Source: Raphanus sativus
Lineage: Eukaryota > Streptophyta > Magnoliopsida > Brassicales > Brassicaceae
NCBI RefSeq assembly: GCF_000801105.2
Contig: NC_079515.1
Coordinates: 8,246,001 to 8,310,000 of the forward strand
Length of the DNA stretch: 64,000 nucleotides
Direction of reading: 5' to 3'
A model generated the notes under the pieces. The model was given only the letters and a program-made list of their open reading frames with translations. It did no database searches and had not been told where the DNA came from. Each line of letters opens with the position of its first letter. Position 1 is the stretch's first letter. Below, piece by piece: positions 23,601 to 36,153 of the stretch. Both the position numbers and the translations under genes were made by a program.

Positions 23601-25321
23601 GTTAAACTGAACAAAATGTCGGCAAGGATTGGGAAGTGATTGTACATAGAAAAACATTTTAAACGAAATGGGTGGGTTTCAGTCATTCATTGATGTGTAT
23701 ACTGCCATTCTGAGGAGTTGACAGTTATGTTGTAGAATTTATTTCCCTGAAGACTTGTAATATTACCCATATTTAAGGGCAACCCAGTTCGTTGAATAAT
23801 CTTTCTTTAAACTCTTCGTTTTTTTGGGTTGCACTTAGGAGAGTACCCACCGGCCGGCACCACCTATCAGACTTATATTTTGATTATACTTTTAGACCAA
23901 GTAGCATTGTTACCCTACAACAAAAGATCGTTCATAATAAGCCGAACTAGTATGGCCACTGCATTTATTTATAAGATGCAACATTTTAGTCGTATGTTAA
24001 CAATATGATTCCTTCATAACATCCCATTCAAAAGATTTATATACTTTCATACCCTTACTATAATCTATAAGGACGTCGCTTAAGAGAAGTTCGGTCATAA
24101 TATTTTTGTTTTTGACTGCTTACCTCGCGTGGAACAGAAGTGGCCTTGGGATTGTAGGAGTGGGTGTACAAGAAACTATATACAAGAGGAAATAAAATCA
24201 AGTTATACAATTTTCTGATTAAATAGGAAATATACAAAGTTGAAAATAACAAACGAAAGTATAAATAGCCATGTGCGGATGATAATCATAAGGTGGCCGT
24301 TCCCAAGCTATGACTGTTCACTATCGAATGGTCATATTTCATGAACTGTTTTATGCATTCAAAGCATTTGAACTATTATCATATAGTATTTTCAATTAAT
24401 TTTATCAAATAATATTAGGTAAAAATGGTTTTATAGCAGAATGATTCAAAAGTTATATTATGTCTCAAAACTATGAAAACGGACTACAGCAGATAGTGTT
24501 CAAACCAAAACTACGGAAGTAAGGGCAATTAATATCCATGAATCTTAAGCCGAGGATCAAAGCAAGCTAAATGGTAGAATATGGCTTGTTTACACGTTTC
24601 GCAATTCGCCAGACTCTCCAAAACAAAAGATACATTCTCTCGTCTCAATGTCCAGCTTTAAACCACTAATATAAGCATCTTGTGGATTCTTGTCGGTGCA
24701 GGGTACTTCTGCTGAGCTACATACCTGTAGCTCCTTTTTTTGTGAAAGTGAAACACATACCTCTCGTGCTGGCACTAAACCGTTTTTGTTGCTAGAGAGT
24801 TCGCAATTAAGCGTATTGCCACACACTCTCGTGCTGGAGTTTACAATTCAGCTGAGCTAACTTCCTGTATTTGTAAACTGTTTGTTACGTCCAGAGCTTG
24901 TGGATTCTTATTGCATTCCTTGTAAAATTGCGGTCTTTCTTGGATGAAATATCGGTCTTTAAGGGAGCTGAAACTTTGTTACGTAACCTTGATAAAATTA
25001 TGAGTAGTTTCAAAAGGTAAAGAATGGGGTCACAGAGTCAGGTCAGGCGGTAATCAAACTAATAAACCTGTTAAGAACATAGTAATTCATGTAAGCTGCA
25101 GAAGGAAAATAAATTTACCTTTCTCTATGTAAATTATTACATCAATGCCATATTTTTATATTCAATAATAAAATATAACATTAAAATTAAACTAAAGTCA
25201 GATCACATACACATACACGATACATCATACATCCATAATCTAGTAGTTGCACAAACTAGCACACATAAAATGATCAGATCGCAACAAATATATTAATTAT
25301 GTATTCTTATTTAACCAATCA
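20613..25321. other. Gene-poor intergenic region
   Basis: AT-rich DNA with no gene I can support. Short features include a 21-bp duplication of ATAAATAAATCATATATATC at about 22285-22325. At 24480-25000 the base composition is more balanced, with CTCGTGCTGG occurring twice. A minus-strand frame there (24590-24826, 78 codons, no ATG) contains Cys-rich text but no domain I recognise; it may be a gene relic. Confidence 0.4.
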
Positions 25322-26858
25322 CTAGATCTTGACCCGCTCGACCGAGCGGGTGTTAATTTTTTTTATCTTTGTTCGTACTAAATGTTATACATGATTGCTA
25401 TGTGTATTAATTTTAAATTTTGAGAAATAAAAATGTGTTTAAATGTGTTTAAATAAACAATGTGTACTAATGTGATTCCTTTGGCACGCTGCTGCAATCT
25501 TTACACCATATAAAACAAAAAAAAAGAAACAGATTTATAAACCAATAGAATAGAAAAAAACTTATAAAAGCTGAAACAAATGCAAGTACAGATTCATCTG
25601 AGAGCATGCACTCAAATGTGTCGTCTCTAAAACCGGTGTTTTGTTTCCAACAATGAAGAACTTTAACTTGAATTTTCCAATTGTTTCTTAAAGGTTTCAC
25701 ACCATCTATCATAACTAAAGTGCTAGGTTTCGACATTGTGTTTATTTGGGAGTTTTTGTGAATGTCGTATGGTGAATAAGAAGTCGAGTATTTATAGACA
25801 AATTTTTGTGAGGTGAAAAAGAATATTTCACATTCAATTAAATCAACCATAATAAATAAAAATATCACAATTTGATCGACTCCTAGATTTTCGCTTGGAT
25901 AAAATATACTTGGAGAAGGAGATTTTCCATAACTGATTATTTAAACAACTTGGAGAAGGGTTTTTCTATAAAAGAATATTGACTGTATGTTTAAAAGAAA
26001 GGAATATCTGATAATCAATTACATTAACCATAGTAAATACTAAGAACATCGATTTTATTGTTTCCTAGATTTTAGGTTTGATAGAATAAACTTGGAGAAG
26101 ATTATTTCCAATAACTGATTTTAAAACTTGCGATATTATTAAATCTGATATTGTAGGCATGTTAAATCAACTTGGAGAAATGGTTTGCTATAAAAGATTA
26201 TTTAGTGTATATTTTAGAATTGAGAGATTCAATTTTTTAAAGGAACAATATGGACCAATCTTAAGATGAATTATATATAATTGCAATATGGACAAACAGA
26301 TGAATTATATATAATTGCAATGTGGACCAATCTTAAGAAGCTGGATGAGTGTGAGCATGATGGTTTTATTACAAATACTATGTCTAATTTTTATATGATC
26401 ATGGCAGGGATTATGGTTGCACATTTGAGTTGATCTGATATATTAGTATCTAATTTCTATGTATGTGATGATTCATATGTATCTTAGTATTCTTACTATA
26501 TATATATTATATATAATTTCAATATGGACAAACAGATGAATGGTACGTATTTCATAGGAATGGTATCTATATATTATATCTATATATTATATATAATTGC
26601 AATATGGACAAACATGTGAATTATGTATAATTGCAATATAATTGTAAGATTTAGTTTCAGAGCAATGGTACATATTATATTCTTAGTATATAAATCGACA
26701 TGTAATAATGGTACGTATTAAATCCATATGTAATAATATATGGAAACCGTATATGGTATATATTATAAATAAGGGATGATGTTTAATTTAAATATAAGAG
26801 GTCTACCTTTAAAATCCATCTAGAAGAAGTTGTAATGTTTCTATTTTAATAAGATAGA
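25322..26858 (-). mobile_element. Helitron with an RPA1-like exon
   Basis: On the minus strand the 5' end reads TCTATCTTATTAAAATAG after a host A at 26859. The 3' end has a 9-bp-stem hairpin (ACCCGCTCG/CGAGCGGGT) eleven or so bases before CTAG, followed by host T. These are the canonical Helitron termini (A^TC...CTRR^T). No Rep/helicase is encoded, so the 1.5-kb element would depend on proteins from elsewhere. Its only coding sequence is one RPA1-like exon. Plant Helitrons often carry RPA70-like genes, so this is probably a relic of a larger element. Confidence 0.75.
25590..25736 (-). pseudogene. RPA1-like single-stranded DNA-binding protein, first exon only
   Basis: An ATG at 25736 opens 49 codons in frame to a plausible donor (TCT followed by gtacttgc). 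The peptide has VKPLRNNWKIQVKVLHCWKQ and ECMLSDE, typical of the start of the first OB fold of the RPA70-like proteins found in plant Helitrons. The remaining OB-fold exons are missing between here and the Helitron 3' end. It is therefore a fragment and not expected to bind DNA. Confidence 0.72.
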
Positions 26859-26986
26859 TGCATCATACGAAAGTATCATAATCAAAGTTGCGTACAAACC
26901 ATTCATCAGGAATGAGATTATTTTGCTATAGTTACATAGTATAGTCCCATTATAATTTCTTACATAACTCGATCATTGTAGCATTT

Positions 26987-27829
26987 TCAGTTAGGAAAAT
27001 GATAAGCAGGCTCAGGTTTGTCCACACCGTCTACGTTCCTAAGCCAAAACGTCATGTCAAAGGAAGCTGCACCGTCAGGGACACCGTCCATCACCGACTC
27101 ATGTCGTGGCGGAAAGAATATTCCGGTACGTGGGTGTGGGATCCACTCCTCTTCGCCGCCACAGTTGATCTCTACTCTATGATCGGAAATGTCTTCAGAG
27201 TAGTCGACTACCATAGGATTTGGTTTTGCAGCTTTGCTGCTTATCCCTGCTCGTCCATAAACTTGCTTCCAACTCCTATATTGGTAGCATAAAACTATAG
27301 TTACTTCTTTTTTTTTTTTTTCACAAATGACCTCAAAGTTGTCTATACTTCACATATTGATCACACATTTTAATTACTACCTATGTAGCTTTTCCTCGAA
27401 CACCCACCCTAGCTACTAGTTAAATTTTTTATAAAAGCTAGATCTTGAAAAGTATTTGTATAAACATTTATTTTATAACAGCTCGAATCGGATACGGATT
27501 CAGGTTCGGTTTTAATATCGGGTTTCGAGTATTTTGTCCGTGTCTACTATGGGCCATAACTATATTAATTTCAAAAAAGTTTAGTTTACAAATTTTTTTT
27601 TTGTAAAAGTTATGACGATAAGAAGGTTTTGAACACAAAATATGAAAAATTTATAGTTTACTGATTAAGCAATTAACAAGATGATTTATTTGGGGGTTGT
27701 TTTCAGCCTTTGTGATGTATACGTGGCTAATAGAATTTGATATGTGAAAATAAAAGAAGAATGATGAGAAAGTTGTGGCGTTGACCTTAAGAAAAGCTTT
27801 GGTGCTTTGGTGATCACAGTTCTTCCCAT
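26987..27829 (-). CDS. Small LEA_3-like protein, putatively organellar (At3g19550 position)
   Basis: Two exons join to exactly 110 codons plus stop: 27829-27786 (44 nt) and 27275-26987 (289 nt), with a GT-AG intron of 510 bp. The first exon supplies a basic, hydroxylated N terminus (MGRTVITKAPKLFLRSWKQ) that looks like a mitochondrial or plastid presequence. The centre has EEEWIPHPRTGIFFPPRHE, similar in pattern to the W-x-P-x-P-K-TG motif of LEA_3/SAG21-type proteins. The C terminus ends FWLRNVDGVDKPEPAYHFPN. Position between the DUF620 and PUT5 genes fits At3g19550 by recall. LEA_3 assignment is tentative and function is unknown. A Helitron terminus lies about 130 bp downstream. Confidence 0.8.
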
Positions 27830-28768
27830 CAACTGTGTATGTGAACCCACGAACGTAAAACAAAGACACAAACTAGTTTTTTCTTGTAAATTTTTGTTAT
27901 GTATATATGGAATTATCTATTTACCCTATATAAACTTGTATATCGGTACAAGTATATTGCTTTCAATATATGACTCGAGCTTGTGTTCTGAAATATATTT
28001 GGTCTCTTCTATAGTTGCTATATATATATACCACTAGAAACTGCACGGATAGAGAATCTGAAAGAGGGGGGAGGGGGGGGGGAATAAGAAGAGGACAAAT
28101 AACTTGTAATTAATTCAAAAGAATTTGACGTGTCGATAAACTATCATCGATCGAGTGTGGTAGATAGAGATTTGGGTTTCAGATTCCAGAAATATGCATG
28201 GTAGTTAGCTGTAGATTATGGGTGCATCATGTATGAGTATGTGAAATCTCAATATCTTGCCGTTTGAATCGAGTTTTTAATATATGGCATTTGTGAATAG
28301 TTTAATGGGTTCACTATACAGTTAGCTGTAAGTAGTTTTAACAAAAGAAATTTGTTTCATAATACAAGTAGTTTATATATTTCAATGCATCTTTTTCATT
28401 TATTGGATATTGGGTGACCATTAAAATAATTTTAGATTTTTTTACAATTGGTTAAATTAATTAATTAAATAATATTGTTTAAAAAAAAATTAAGAACTTT
28501 CTAAATATTTGTGTTTTTAAGTAAAACTACTGACGATTAGAAATGGAGGGAGTACAAAGATGATTAAAAAAGCTGAAGAACTTCACCTAAGAAGTCTTCA
28601 AGAATATCAAAGTACAAAAGTGTTATTATTTGATCACAATAAATAAATTAATGTTGATTAATGAGTACCGTTAGTTATAAAGAAGTTCCGAATTTGATGA
28701 TGGGATTATGATGTAGGATGGTGATACTTTGCAAGAAGCATATATTTCAATTCACGTTCACGTGTTGT

Positions 28769-28810
28769 AGATGCAATGCTTTTTTTTGGAACACAGATGT
28801 AATGCTTTTT
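28769..28810 (-). repeat. Direct repeat flanking an A-run spacer (minus strand)
   Basis: AGATGYAATGCTTTTT occurs at 28769-28784 and 28795-28810 with one mismatch. Read on the minus strand, the repeat begins AAAAAGCATT and the spacer ends in A, the same arrangement as the plus-strand cases. Confidence 0.45.
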
Positions 28811-29397
28811 ATAATGAAAACTTGATACTAATATGAAGACCTAGCTAAGAGACTAAAATTGCCCTTAATAAATAACCCAATAAATTCGGGTGCTCAAAGT
28901 TTTGTTTCAATACGTCTGTACTTTTGTAATTTAAATTGTTGTTTCATAAGTTGTTTTGTTTTTCTTTACTTAACTTCCAAAACTTTCAACATGGAATCTT
29001 CTTTCAAATTTTACAAACTAACATATGCATCTATTTCATTATAAAGGTATAAACTACTTCATTTGGTTGCAACCTTTTTAAACAGAAAACTTAGCATATA
29101 TTCCATTGTACACATTGTATAGCTTCATATGGAAAAATGCGAAATCCAATGGAAGATATTGTTTGTTAAAAGAAGATGAGACTGTTTTTTTCGAGACAAG
29201 TTCAGTTCAACAAATCCTTTCTTTTGTCAAGTTTTAGTAAAATGATGTCAATTTTCTTACTTGATGTAATTGGTTCTTATAGCTTATGATTCCTACATTA
29301 AAATACGATTTGTGGGGGTAGGGAAATTTATCTGGTAAAAATAGAATACAAAAGACCATCTAGATCATATAGTTTATATGAACGTGATCTGTTCATC

Positions 29398-29441
29398 AAA
29401 ATCTTGATACGTTAGTCAAAAAAAAAAATCTTGATACGTTA
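29398..29441 (+). repeat. Direct repeat flanking an A-run spacer
   Basis: A 17-bp exact repeat beginning AAAATCTTGATACG (29398-29414 and 29425-29441) surrounds ten bases, GTC followed by seven A. It has the hallmarks of a target duplication at an A-rich nick site. Confidence 0.55.
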
Positions 29442-31429
29442 CACTGAGCTAACTGTGTTCGTCTTGTTTTGATTCGAACTGATGTCTTGGGAAATTTATC
29501 ATGCCAATTGAGTGTACTCGATCTAGCATGTTTCCCTCTGTTATAAGGTGCCATCGACCCAAGGGTCGATCCATTTTGACAGGCCTATTTTTATGAAGTG
29601 ACCCATCTTAATACTGCTGCTTATAAGAAAATATGCCTTTTCATAATTGGTGTAAAGAACCTCTGAAAAGTGAAAACCTCAGGTGGGAATCTGCCAAAAA
29701 AAGTTCTTATCCTCGTTTTCCCTTTTTTTTTCAGTCGATGTGATATAAATCTTTAATTTAGAACCTCTCAAGTGAAAAGTCTAACTTTAGTTTTAAAAAA
29801 TAGGATCATGGTTTATAAAACATAAAATGGAATGAACATATGAAAAATTAGGAAACAAGGATAATCAAATATCATAGTTTTACAACAAACTTCAATTCGC
29901 CAAAAGATACAGAAAATGAACAAAACTCTGATATTAAATCAGGAAATGGAGTAGTCATAACTTCTCATCTGTTATGGCTTGGTCCTTTTCCGGCAGATAT
30001 TGGAAAACAAATTCTTTTTTTTTCTATATTTTCAGAAAACGAAAATTTATATATAATCTAATCGAAGATGTCACCGGTATGAAAATGATGCATAATTTTT
30101 TTCATATTGGAGGAATAGCGACGGATTTACCTTATGGTAGGGTAGATAAATGCTTTAAATTTTATGATTATTTTTTAACATAAGTTGTTAGAATATCAAA
30201 AACTTATTACAAAAAATCATTTTTTTAGAACCGAGTTTAAACAGTGGAGTACCCTTAATCTACAGTGGAGTACCCTTAATCTACGACTACAGATTTATTA
30301 AAGATTCTATACTAAGTTTGGATTTTGAGTTTTAAAGAAAAATAGCACACAAATTAATAAAATATATTTATATAAACTATTCATCAAAAGTGTAAAAAAA
30401 ATCATCATACGTGAATCTTCATGACAAAATGAACTGTAAAATTATCGATGTAATATCTGTTGGAACTCGTTTTTAACGAGATAGTTTTAGATCATTTTTT
30501 TGATAAATTTCCGGACGAAGACGTTCGTCGGAATAACCTAATGTTTGACAAACACTATGAAATAGTGTATTCATATGTCAAAAAACAAAGTTCGTTTGAA
30601 TAAAAAATATTAGTCCAAAATCATTAACTTGGAAAGCTTGTAAAGCTCGACAATTTGACTTTGCTTGAGATTAGTAAATGTCCCACATAAAAATACCAGA
30701 TGATAGTTTTCTTGTTTATATATGGAGAAGTAATAAAATGGATCATGACCATATAAATATACTATGGTATATTGGTGGAAAGATATATTCGATTAAAATG
30801 TGTGTACACTAAACCGAGTTAACTAAATAAAATTTGGAATAGACTGGTTTGGAATTAAAAGTTAATTTGATAAATAGACAGTTAGTCTATTACCCTAATA
30901 ATGCTTTGGGTCAAATTCAAATTAATTTTATAATTCAAAAATATTTTTGCCATTGATGATAAAATTGTTGTCATTGACTTTGTCTTAATGGTTGATCAAA
31001 ATTTATTATTTTGAATCAATGCTTCTGTTGTACGTTTTATCATTAGCGTTCTTTGGAACAAGCATATAAAAGCACTTCTCCATATTATTTTTATAAATAT
31101 CAGTTGTCTCCGTTGTAGCGAAATAAGGTTCATACAATATTTTCTTATGAAAAAAGACCATCGCTTTTTAACAAAAAAATTATTCAAAAATCAGGTTTAG
31201 CGGTGAAGTAAAACTCAGTCTATGTCTCTATCTCCATCATGCACCCCCGCACACACGAGATTACAAACTCAGAACAGCAGTAAAGCGAGAAAAACAGGGT
31301 AAATATGTAGATTCTTTCTAAACACTGCAGTTTACTTGCAGCTTCATGTTCTGAATCATATTCACTACAAAGTGCAAACATAGTAGACAATGAATGACGT
31401 AACCTAACAAACTTTGTACACTAAAACAA

Positions 31430-32540
31430 AGTTATATGATCACTCTTTCTAAGTTACTTTTCCCCAATCTCTCTAACCTCTCTCTTCAAACTTTGAGCAT
31501 TTGCTCCGACACGTGGAGACATCGGCGGTTGGCCGGTGCGCGTTTGCTCCACCGCCAGAGGGTTATTTCTCCATGTTCCTACTGTGCTAGTTATTTCTCG
31601 AGGTGTCTTACTCGAAATGGAGTGGGTCGTGAAGCTTTCTCTCTTGGCGGTGCTGGGTGTCTTCGTTTGTTTGTCTGATTAGGAGAGGCGGCGGTTCTTC
31701 TCTGCCAGTGCATCCACGGTTTCACGGGTGTCTTTGTTGTTTGGTATCTGCAACTTCGGCGTCGTTTGAGGAACTGTCTTCTATAGCAGTGTTCTCGTCG
31801 TCTCTTGTGGTTGCTCTCTCCTTGAAGATCCGTTCTCATGTCTGGCACAACATTTAGAACATATCGCGAGTGATCTTGCTATCTTCTCCCTATCTATCGG
31901 TCGCCTTGTGTGTCTCCAGCATGGAGTGTCCGAGCAGTTCAAAAAAGGGTAGAATTAGGTTCTTTAAGTTCGGACCAGGTCGCCTTTCTGCTTGATCGTT
32001 TGAGTATTTGGGTAGCAAAAGGCAGGGAGGCCTGGGCGGAGTTTAGTCATCCGAGTGTGGAGGAGGCTTCTTGGTCTTCTGTGTAGGCTAATCTTTATTT
32101 TCTTTACAGGGTATTGAATTTGTTCTGGTGTCGCCTCCACTGCAACCAGTTTGTTAGGAGGGTTGGTTTCGTATGTTTAAGCTTTGTCCCTCGGCCTAGG
32201 CTTCTTGCTCCCTCCGCTGTTGCGGTTCTGAGGTTTTGATGGCACTTCGTAAGGTTTGCTATTTCTCTACTCATTCAGCTCTGTTGAGCTTGATGGACGG
32301 TTTAAGTTACGAGCTTGAAGAGATTCTCATAATCCAGCTACTGGCATCCTAGGCAACTAGGTGAACTTATATTCGAGTGATTAACATCATCAGCAGAAAA
32401 CGGGGCTTGATATTGTAAAATTTTCCGAGCAAAGTTTGCGGATGGTGTTGACTAAGTGGGCGAGCGAAACGAGTCTAGTTAGATTTGATATAGAACATTT
32501 TGGTCGAATGAAGTTTGTAACTGGTGCTGTGATTCCACTT
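31430..32540. other. GC-richer block, unclassified, possibly a decayed gene or element
   Basis: About 1.1 kb stands out from its surroundings by balanced base composition and codon-like texture, with several overlapping open frames on both strands. None gives a domain I recognise and none is long. It could be a captured or decayed coding sequence, or the 5' part of a non-LTR element. I assign no function. Confidence 0.3.
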
Positions 32541-32958
32541 GTGGCTGAATAATAGTAAATATGAATGAATGAGGTAACCACTTGTGGTTCTTAAGTGATA
32601 CTTTTCATGATCTCAAGACATACAATCTGTCTCATACCGTCTAAGATTTGGATAACTATTACTATATGGTAAAGAAAACATGTCTCCAATCTAAACAAAG
32701 AGGCCAATAAGTAAAGAAGATATAAGAAGACTTGACGAAAATGTTGACAGTAAAAGAAAATGTGTACTTTAATCAATAACTACATACATAATCATACTAT
32801 AATCTTAGACAATTCCACACATAAACTTTCATGTACTCTAAGCCAAAAGCTGAACAAGACATAAATAAACTGAATTCTTACATACTATACAAGACAAAGT
32901 TTTCATGTCTCTTTATAAGACCTATGCAAAATAGTTTCTGTTGATCTGTCTTTTGAGA
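32541..32958. other. Spacer and 3' region of the transporter gene
   Basis: AT-rich DNA directly beyond the transporter stop codon. It probably holds the 3' UTR of that minus-strand gene. No other feature is evident. Confidence 0.4.
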
Positions 32959-35039
32959 TCATCGGAGAAGACTAGCAGAAGACTCGTCTCCATGTTCTCC
33001 TGAAACTGGTCTTCCTTCCTCTGGGATGAATCTCGCCCATCGTTTCTCCTTCACGAGTTCTAAGAACGGGTACAAGCAGAACCCAACAACAATGATTACA
33101 CCGCTGATTAAAAACGTCTTTGGGGCGGCCAAAACCATCACAAGAACCACAAGCAAGGAAGGAGGCAAACACAGTATCAAAGTTCCAAAGGTGTTTAAGG
33201 GGACTCTATAAGGTCGATTAAGATCCGGTTTCTTGATCCTTAGCTTCACAAAGGCTGCAAACTCAAGAAGCATTCCTAACGCGTACAAGAAATTCAGAAA
33301 CTCTATGATCTCTTGAAAGCTCAACCACGACAAGAATATAACTCCTGTAGCTGAGCACAGAATACTAATCGTTGGTGTTCCATACTTCGACCTGCAGCAA
33401 CACACAAACAACGTTAAACCGAGTTCTACAAAGGCATGATTAGTCCTGGCATATCATCCATGGTAGTCTTGGTGGAGAGCGTTCTCTGGTTCTCATCCCT
33501 AGTCATATTTCAAGTGAAGAAAACCGAAAAACCAAACCGAAAACAAACAAAAAACCAAGACAGAAACCGGACTGAAAATTACAAAAATACAAACGGTTCC
33601 TATTTGTCTGAACCAAAAAAGCCAAAACCGAATTGAAAACCGAACGAAACCCAAATATATTAAATATAATTAAAATATATTAGTTATTTGTGTTTCAAAA
33701 AAATCAAAAAAAAAATTAGTTATTTAATAATTTTAAAATAATTATATAAAATACCATTTATAAATAGATAATTATTAAAAAAATGAATTACCTAAAGTTT
33801 CTGGTTTTACTAGGGTTTTCTGGTTTTTTGGTTTTCTTTCGATTTTTAAACCGGAACCATTTATAGTCCGGTTATGTTTTGGCTTTTGGACAAAAATAGA
33901 AACCCAATCCTAGTCCGACCGAAGCAATCCAATCAAAAAGATGTCGGGTTCCTAAATGGGTTCTATATACACCAGCCCGAATAGCCCGATCCGTACAAGA
34001 AACCCAAATGCCCAACGCTAAGGATGATTCATAACCTAAAACTTGCGTACTAAGAAACTAACCTCTGGGCGAAAAACGCAGGGAGCATCCCAATCTCGCT
34101 CATACCAAGAAGCTGGAACGCATCACTACTCATCTCAGCTTCAAACAATCCAAGATTCGACATAGCAGCAGCAGCTTGTATCCAACCCTTGAGCCAAACA
34201 CCTCCAATAAGCATTCCAACCTCAGCAAAATACCCATCACTCCACTCACCTGAAGAAGACTCGCTCAAAGCTCCAGTCCCAGCCATAAGTGGGATCAAAT
34301 ACGACCCCATGACCAACAAAACCGCTCCAAACAAAGCCTTTGGAAACGTCTCCCCAGGGCTCTCAACTTCTCCTGCAAGAGTACTAGCCTTGTCCCAATA
34401 GTTCAGATTCCAAAACATTGTATTGAAGTACCCTCTCCAGTTAACTTTCTTGAAATCCACAAAGAGCCAACGCTTAGGCTTGATCCTAGGAACAGCAAGC
34501 AAAGCCATTACAAGAAAAGGACAGAGCGATAAAACAGCTAACAGGACAGCTGAAAAGCCGACAATATGCAACCCTCTGTAGTTCAGATACGTCAGTGAGA
34601 AGGTAATGCCTAACAGAGCAGGGACGCGAGCAGCTACATGGTTCAAAACAGGGAAGGAATGTTTCAGGTAATCAAGAAACAGAACAGGGTAGAGAGCATT
34701 GTCCATAACACCACTGAACCATTTCCAAAACCCTTCTTGGAATCCCCAGAAGGGACCAAACGCTGAAGAGATCCAAACCACGTAGCCACCGTTCTCCGGG
34801 AAGCTTGTGGCGAGCTCTGCTGTGATCAGAGCTTCGGGTATGCTCCAAATGAGAGGGAAGATTAGGAAGCCTAGAAGGGCTAAGAGAGGACCACCACCTG
34901 ATTTAACAGAGTCCTCCACACCAAAAGGGCCACCAGAAACTTCATAGAATATCAGAAACACTAGAGGCAATAGTGTCAGCTTTGGGCTTGGTTTTGTCTT
35001 GGCAACATTTTCATCGTTTGCGATTGTCTCTTCACCCAT
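32959..35039 (-). CDS. PUT5: Amino acid/polyamine permease, PUT5/LAT-like
   Basis: Two exons on the minus strand (35039-34063 and 33391-32959) join in frame to 469 residues, close to the usual 470-490 of the family. It belongs to the APC superfamily, PHS/LAT branch. Visible features: a hydrophilic N terminus, the first membrane segment with [20 protein letters not shown], then [46 protein letters not shown] and [20 protein letters not shown]. About eleven to twelve membrane segments follow, and the C terminus is short and charged. A. thaliana PUT members import polyamines and paraquat as proton symporters; PUT5 has been reported at internal membranes. A minus-strand leader acceptor at about 35054 suggests a 5' UTR intron. 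The single coding intron holds a MITE-like repeat. Confidence 0.92.
33500..33960. repeat. MITE-like inverted repeat in the transporter intron
   Basis: The left side has repeated AACCGAAAA motifs and the right side the complementary GGTTTTCTGGTTTTTTGG and AAACCGG motifs around an AT-rich centre. This indicates a degenerate hAT-type or similar inverted-repeat element. It sits between 33392 and 34062, wholly inside the intron. A short duplication (ATTAGTTATTT, 33679 and 33715) around an A run lies within it. Confidence 0.5.
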
Positions 35040-35109
35040 CAGACAAGCACCACCTGCAGATTTGTCTTAACAAGTCTCGGTGATTCTGTGGGGGGGAAAA
35101 AAACAAAGA

Positions 35110-35476
35110 GATGAAAACTTTGGAGAGTTTATTCTTGAAAATGAAACCTCTACAGGAAAAAATATAACAAAACAAGACCTTTGAAAAACTCTGCTAAAAA
35201 AACAGAGGATTGGCAAAAACAGAGTCAAATTAAACCGATGGATTTCAAAAGTCGAGAATATAACCTTGAAAGTTATCTCTCTTTGTCTTTCTGTGATGAA
35301 AAATTTGGAGAGTTATTCTATAAAAATGAAGCCTTTGTGGAGAAAGTGAAACAAAGCAGGGGCCTTTAAGATACTCTGTTCAGGAAACAGAGGATTGGCA
35401 AAACAGAGTCCAACTAAAAATATGGGTTTCAAGTGGAGAATCTAACCTTCAAAGGAATCTCTCTCTCTGTTTGTGT
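35110..35476. repeat. Imperfect tandem duplication upstream of the transporter
   Basis: Two units of about 183-185 bp (35110-35294 and 35295-35476) share GATGAAAA-TTTGGAGAG, AACAGAGGATTGGCAAAA and CTCTGTTT-type blocks in the same order. They lie just upstream of the ATG at 35039, in the likely 5' UTR or leader intron, and could duplicate regulatory sites. Confidence 0.65.
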
Positions 35477-36139
35477 GATGAACCACAGAAATAGATGGAG
35501 AGAAAGAAGATGAGAATTGATTGTAAAGATTCAGCTTTCCTTCTCAGATTCAATATTGGATGTGACGTTGGATTTGAAGAATCTTGTAGAATCATTTTTT
35601 GTTGTGGGGTAAGTACATTAAAGACGCCACATGGCTCGTGCTATTACACTACTACGCCATCTATCGCAGACTTCGTCAAACTATTTTGCTTCTATCTCTC
35701 TTTTGTCTTTTCCTGCAACAACCATCGCTTCTCTTCATTTGGGTTGATAAAAATAAGGCAACTTATAACTTGGCTATTGTATTGGCCGGCCCTAGGGATG
35801 TTAAACGGATCGGTCTGGCCTGATTAAGCTCGAAACTCGTAAAACCCATAAAAATATTTTAAGCAGCATATACAGTACTCTAAAAAGTACAGTCCGAGTC
35901 TAATAGGGCTATAAAGTTTTTGAACTTGAACTTCTGGAAATAATTTATTATAACATTGTATATGTCATTTTACCATTTTAAAATATCTTAACTTTAGAGA
36001 AAAAATCAATTTTAATTTTTCGTTTCAAATCTAAATGTTCTCAAGATTTTATAACCTATTCCATATGAATTTTAATTTTCATATTCAAGATTGAGCCTAA
36101 CAAAGTGTTGTGGAACAAGTTCTAAGGAGAGGATATGAG
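35477..36139. other. Upstream region of the transporter gene
   Basis: Probably contains the transporter promoter on the minus strand. The part from about 35780 has GGCCGGCCC and reduced complexity like a decayed MITE. The plus-strand open frames at 35495-35827 have no recognised domain. Confidence 0.35.
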
Positions 36140-36153
36140 AAGTTTGACTAGAG

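Larger units (their letters stand above)
27830..31429. other. Intergenic region upstream of the LEA-like gene
   Basis: The first few hundred bases should contain the LEA-like gene's promoter; a TATATATATA run at 28020-28029 is a possible TATA region. Beyond it are G-rich tracts at about 28064-28082, a lone Stowaway-like end at about 28545, two A-run direct repeats (28769, 29398) and a 22-bp tandem pair at 30241-30284. No gene was found. Confidence 0.4.
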
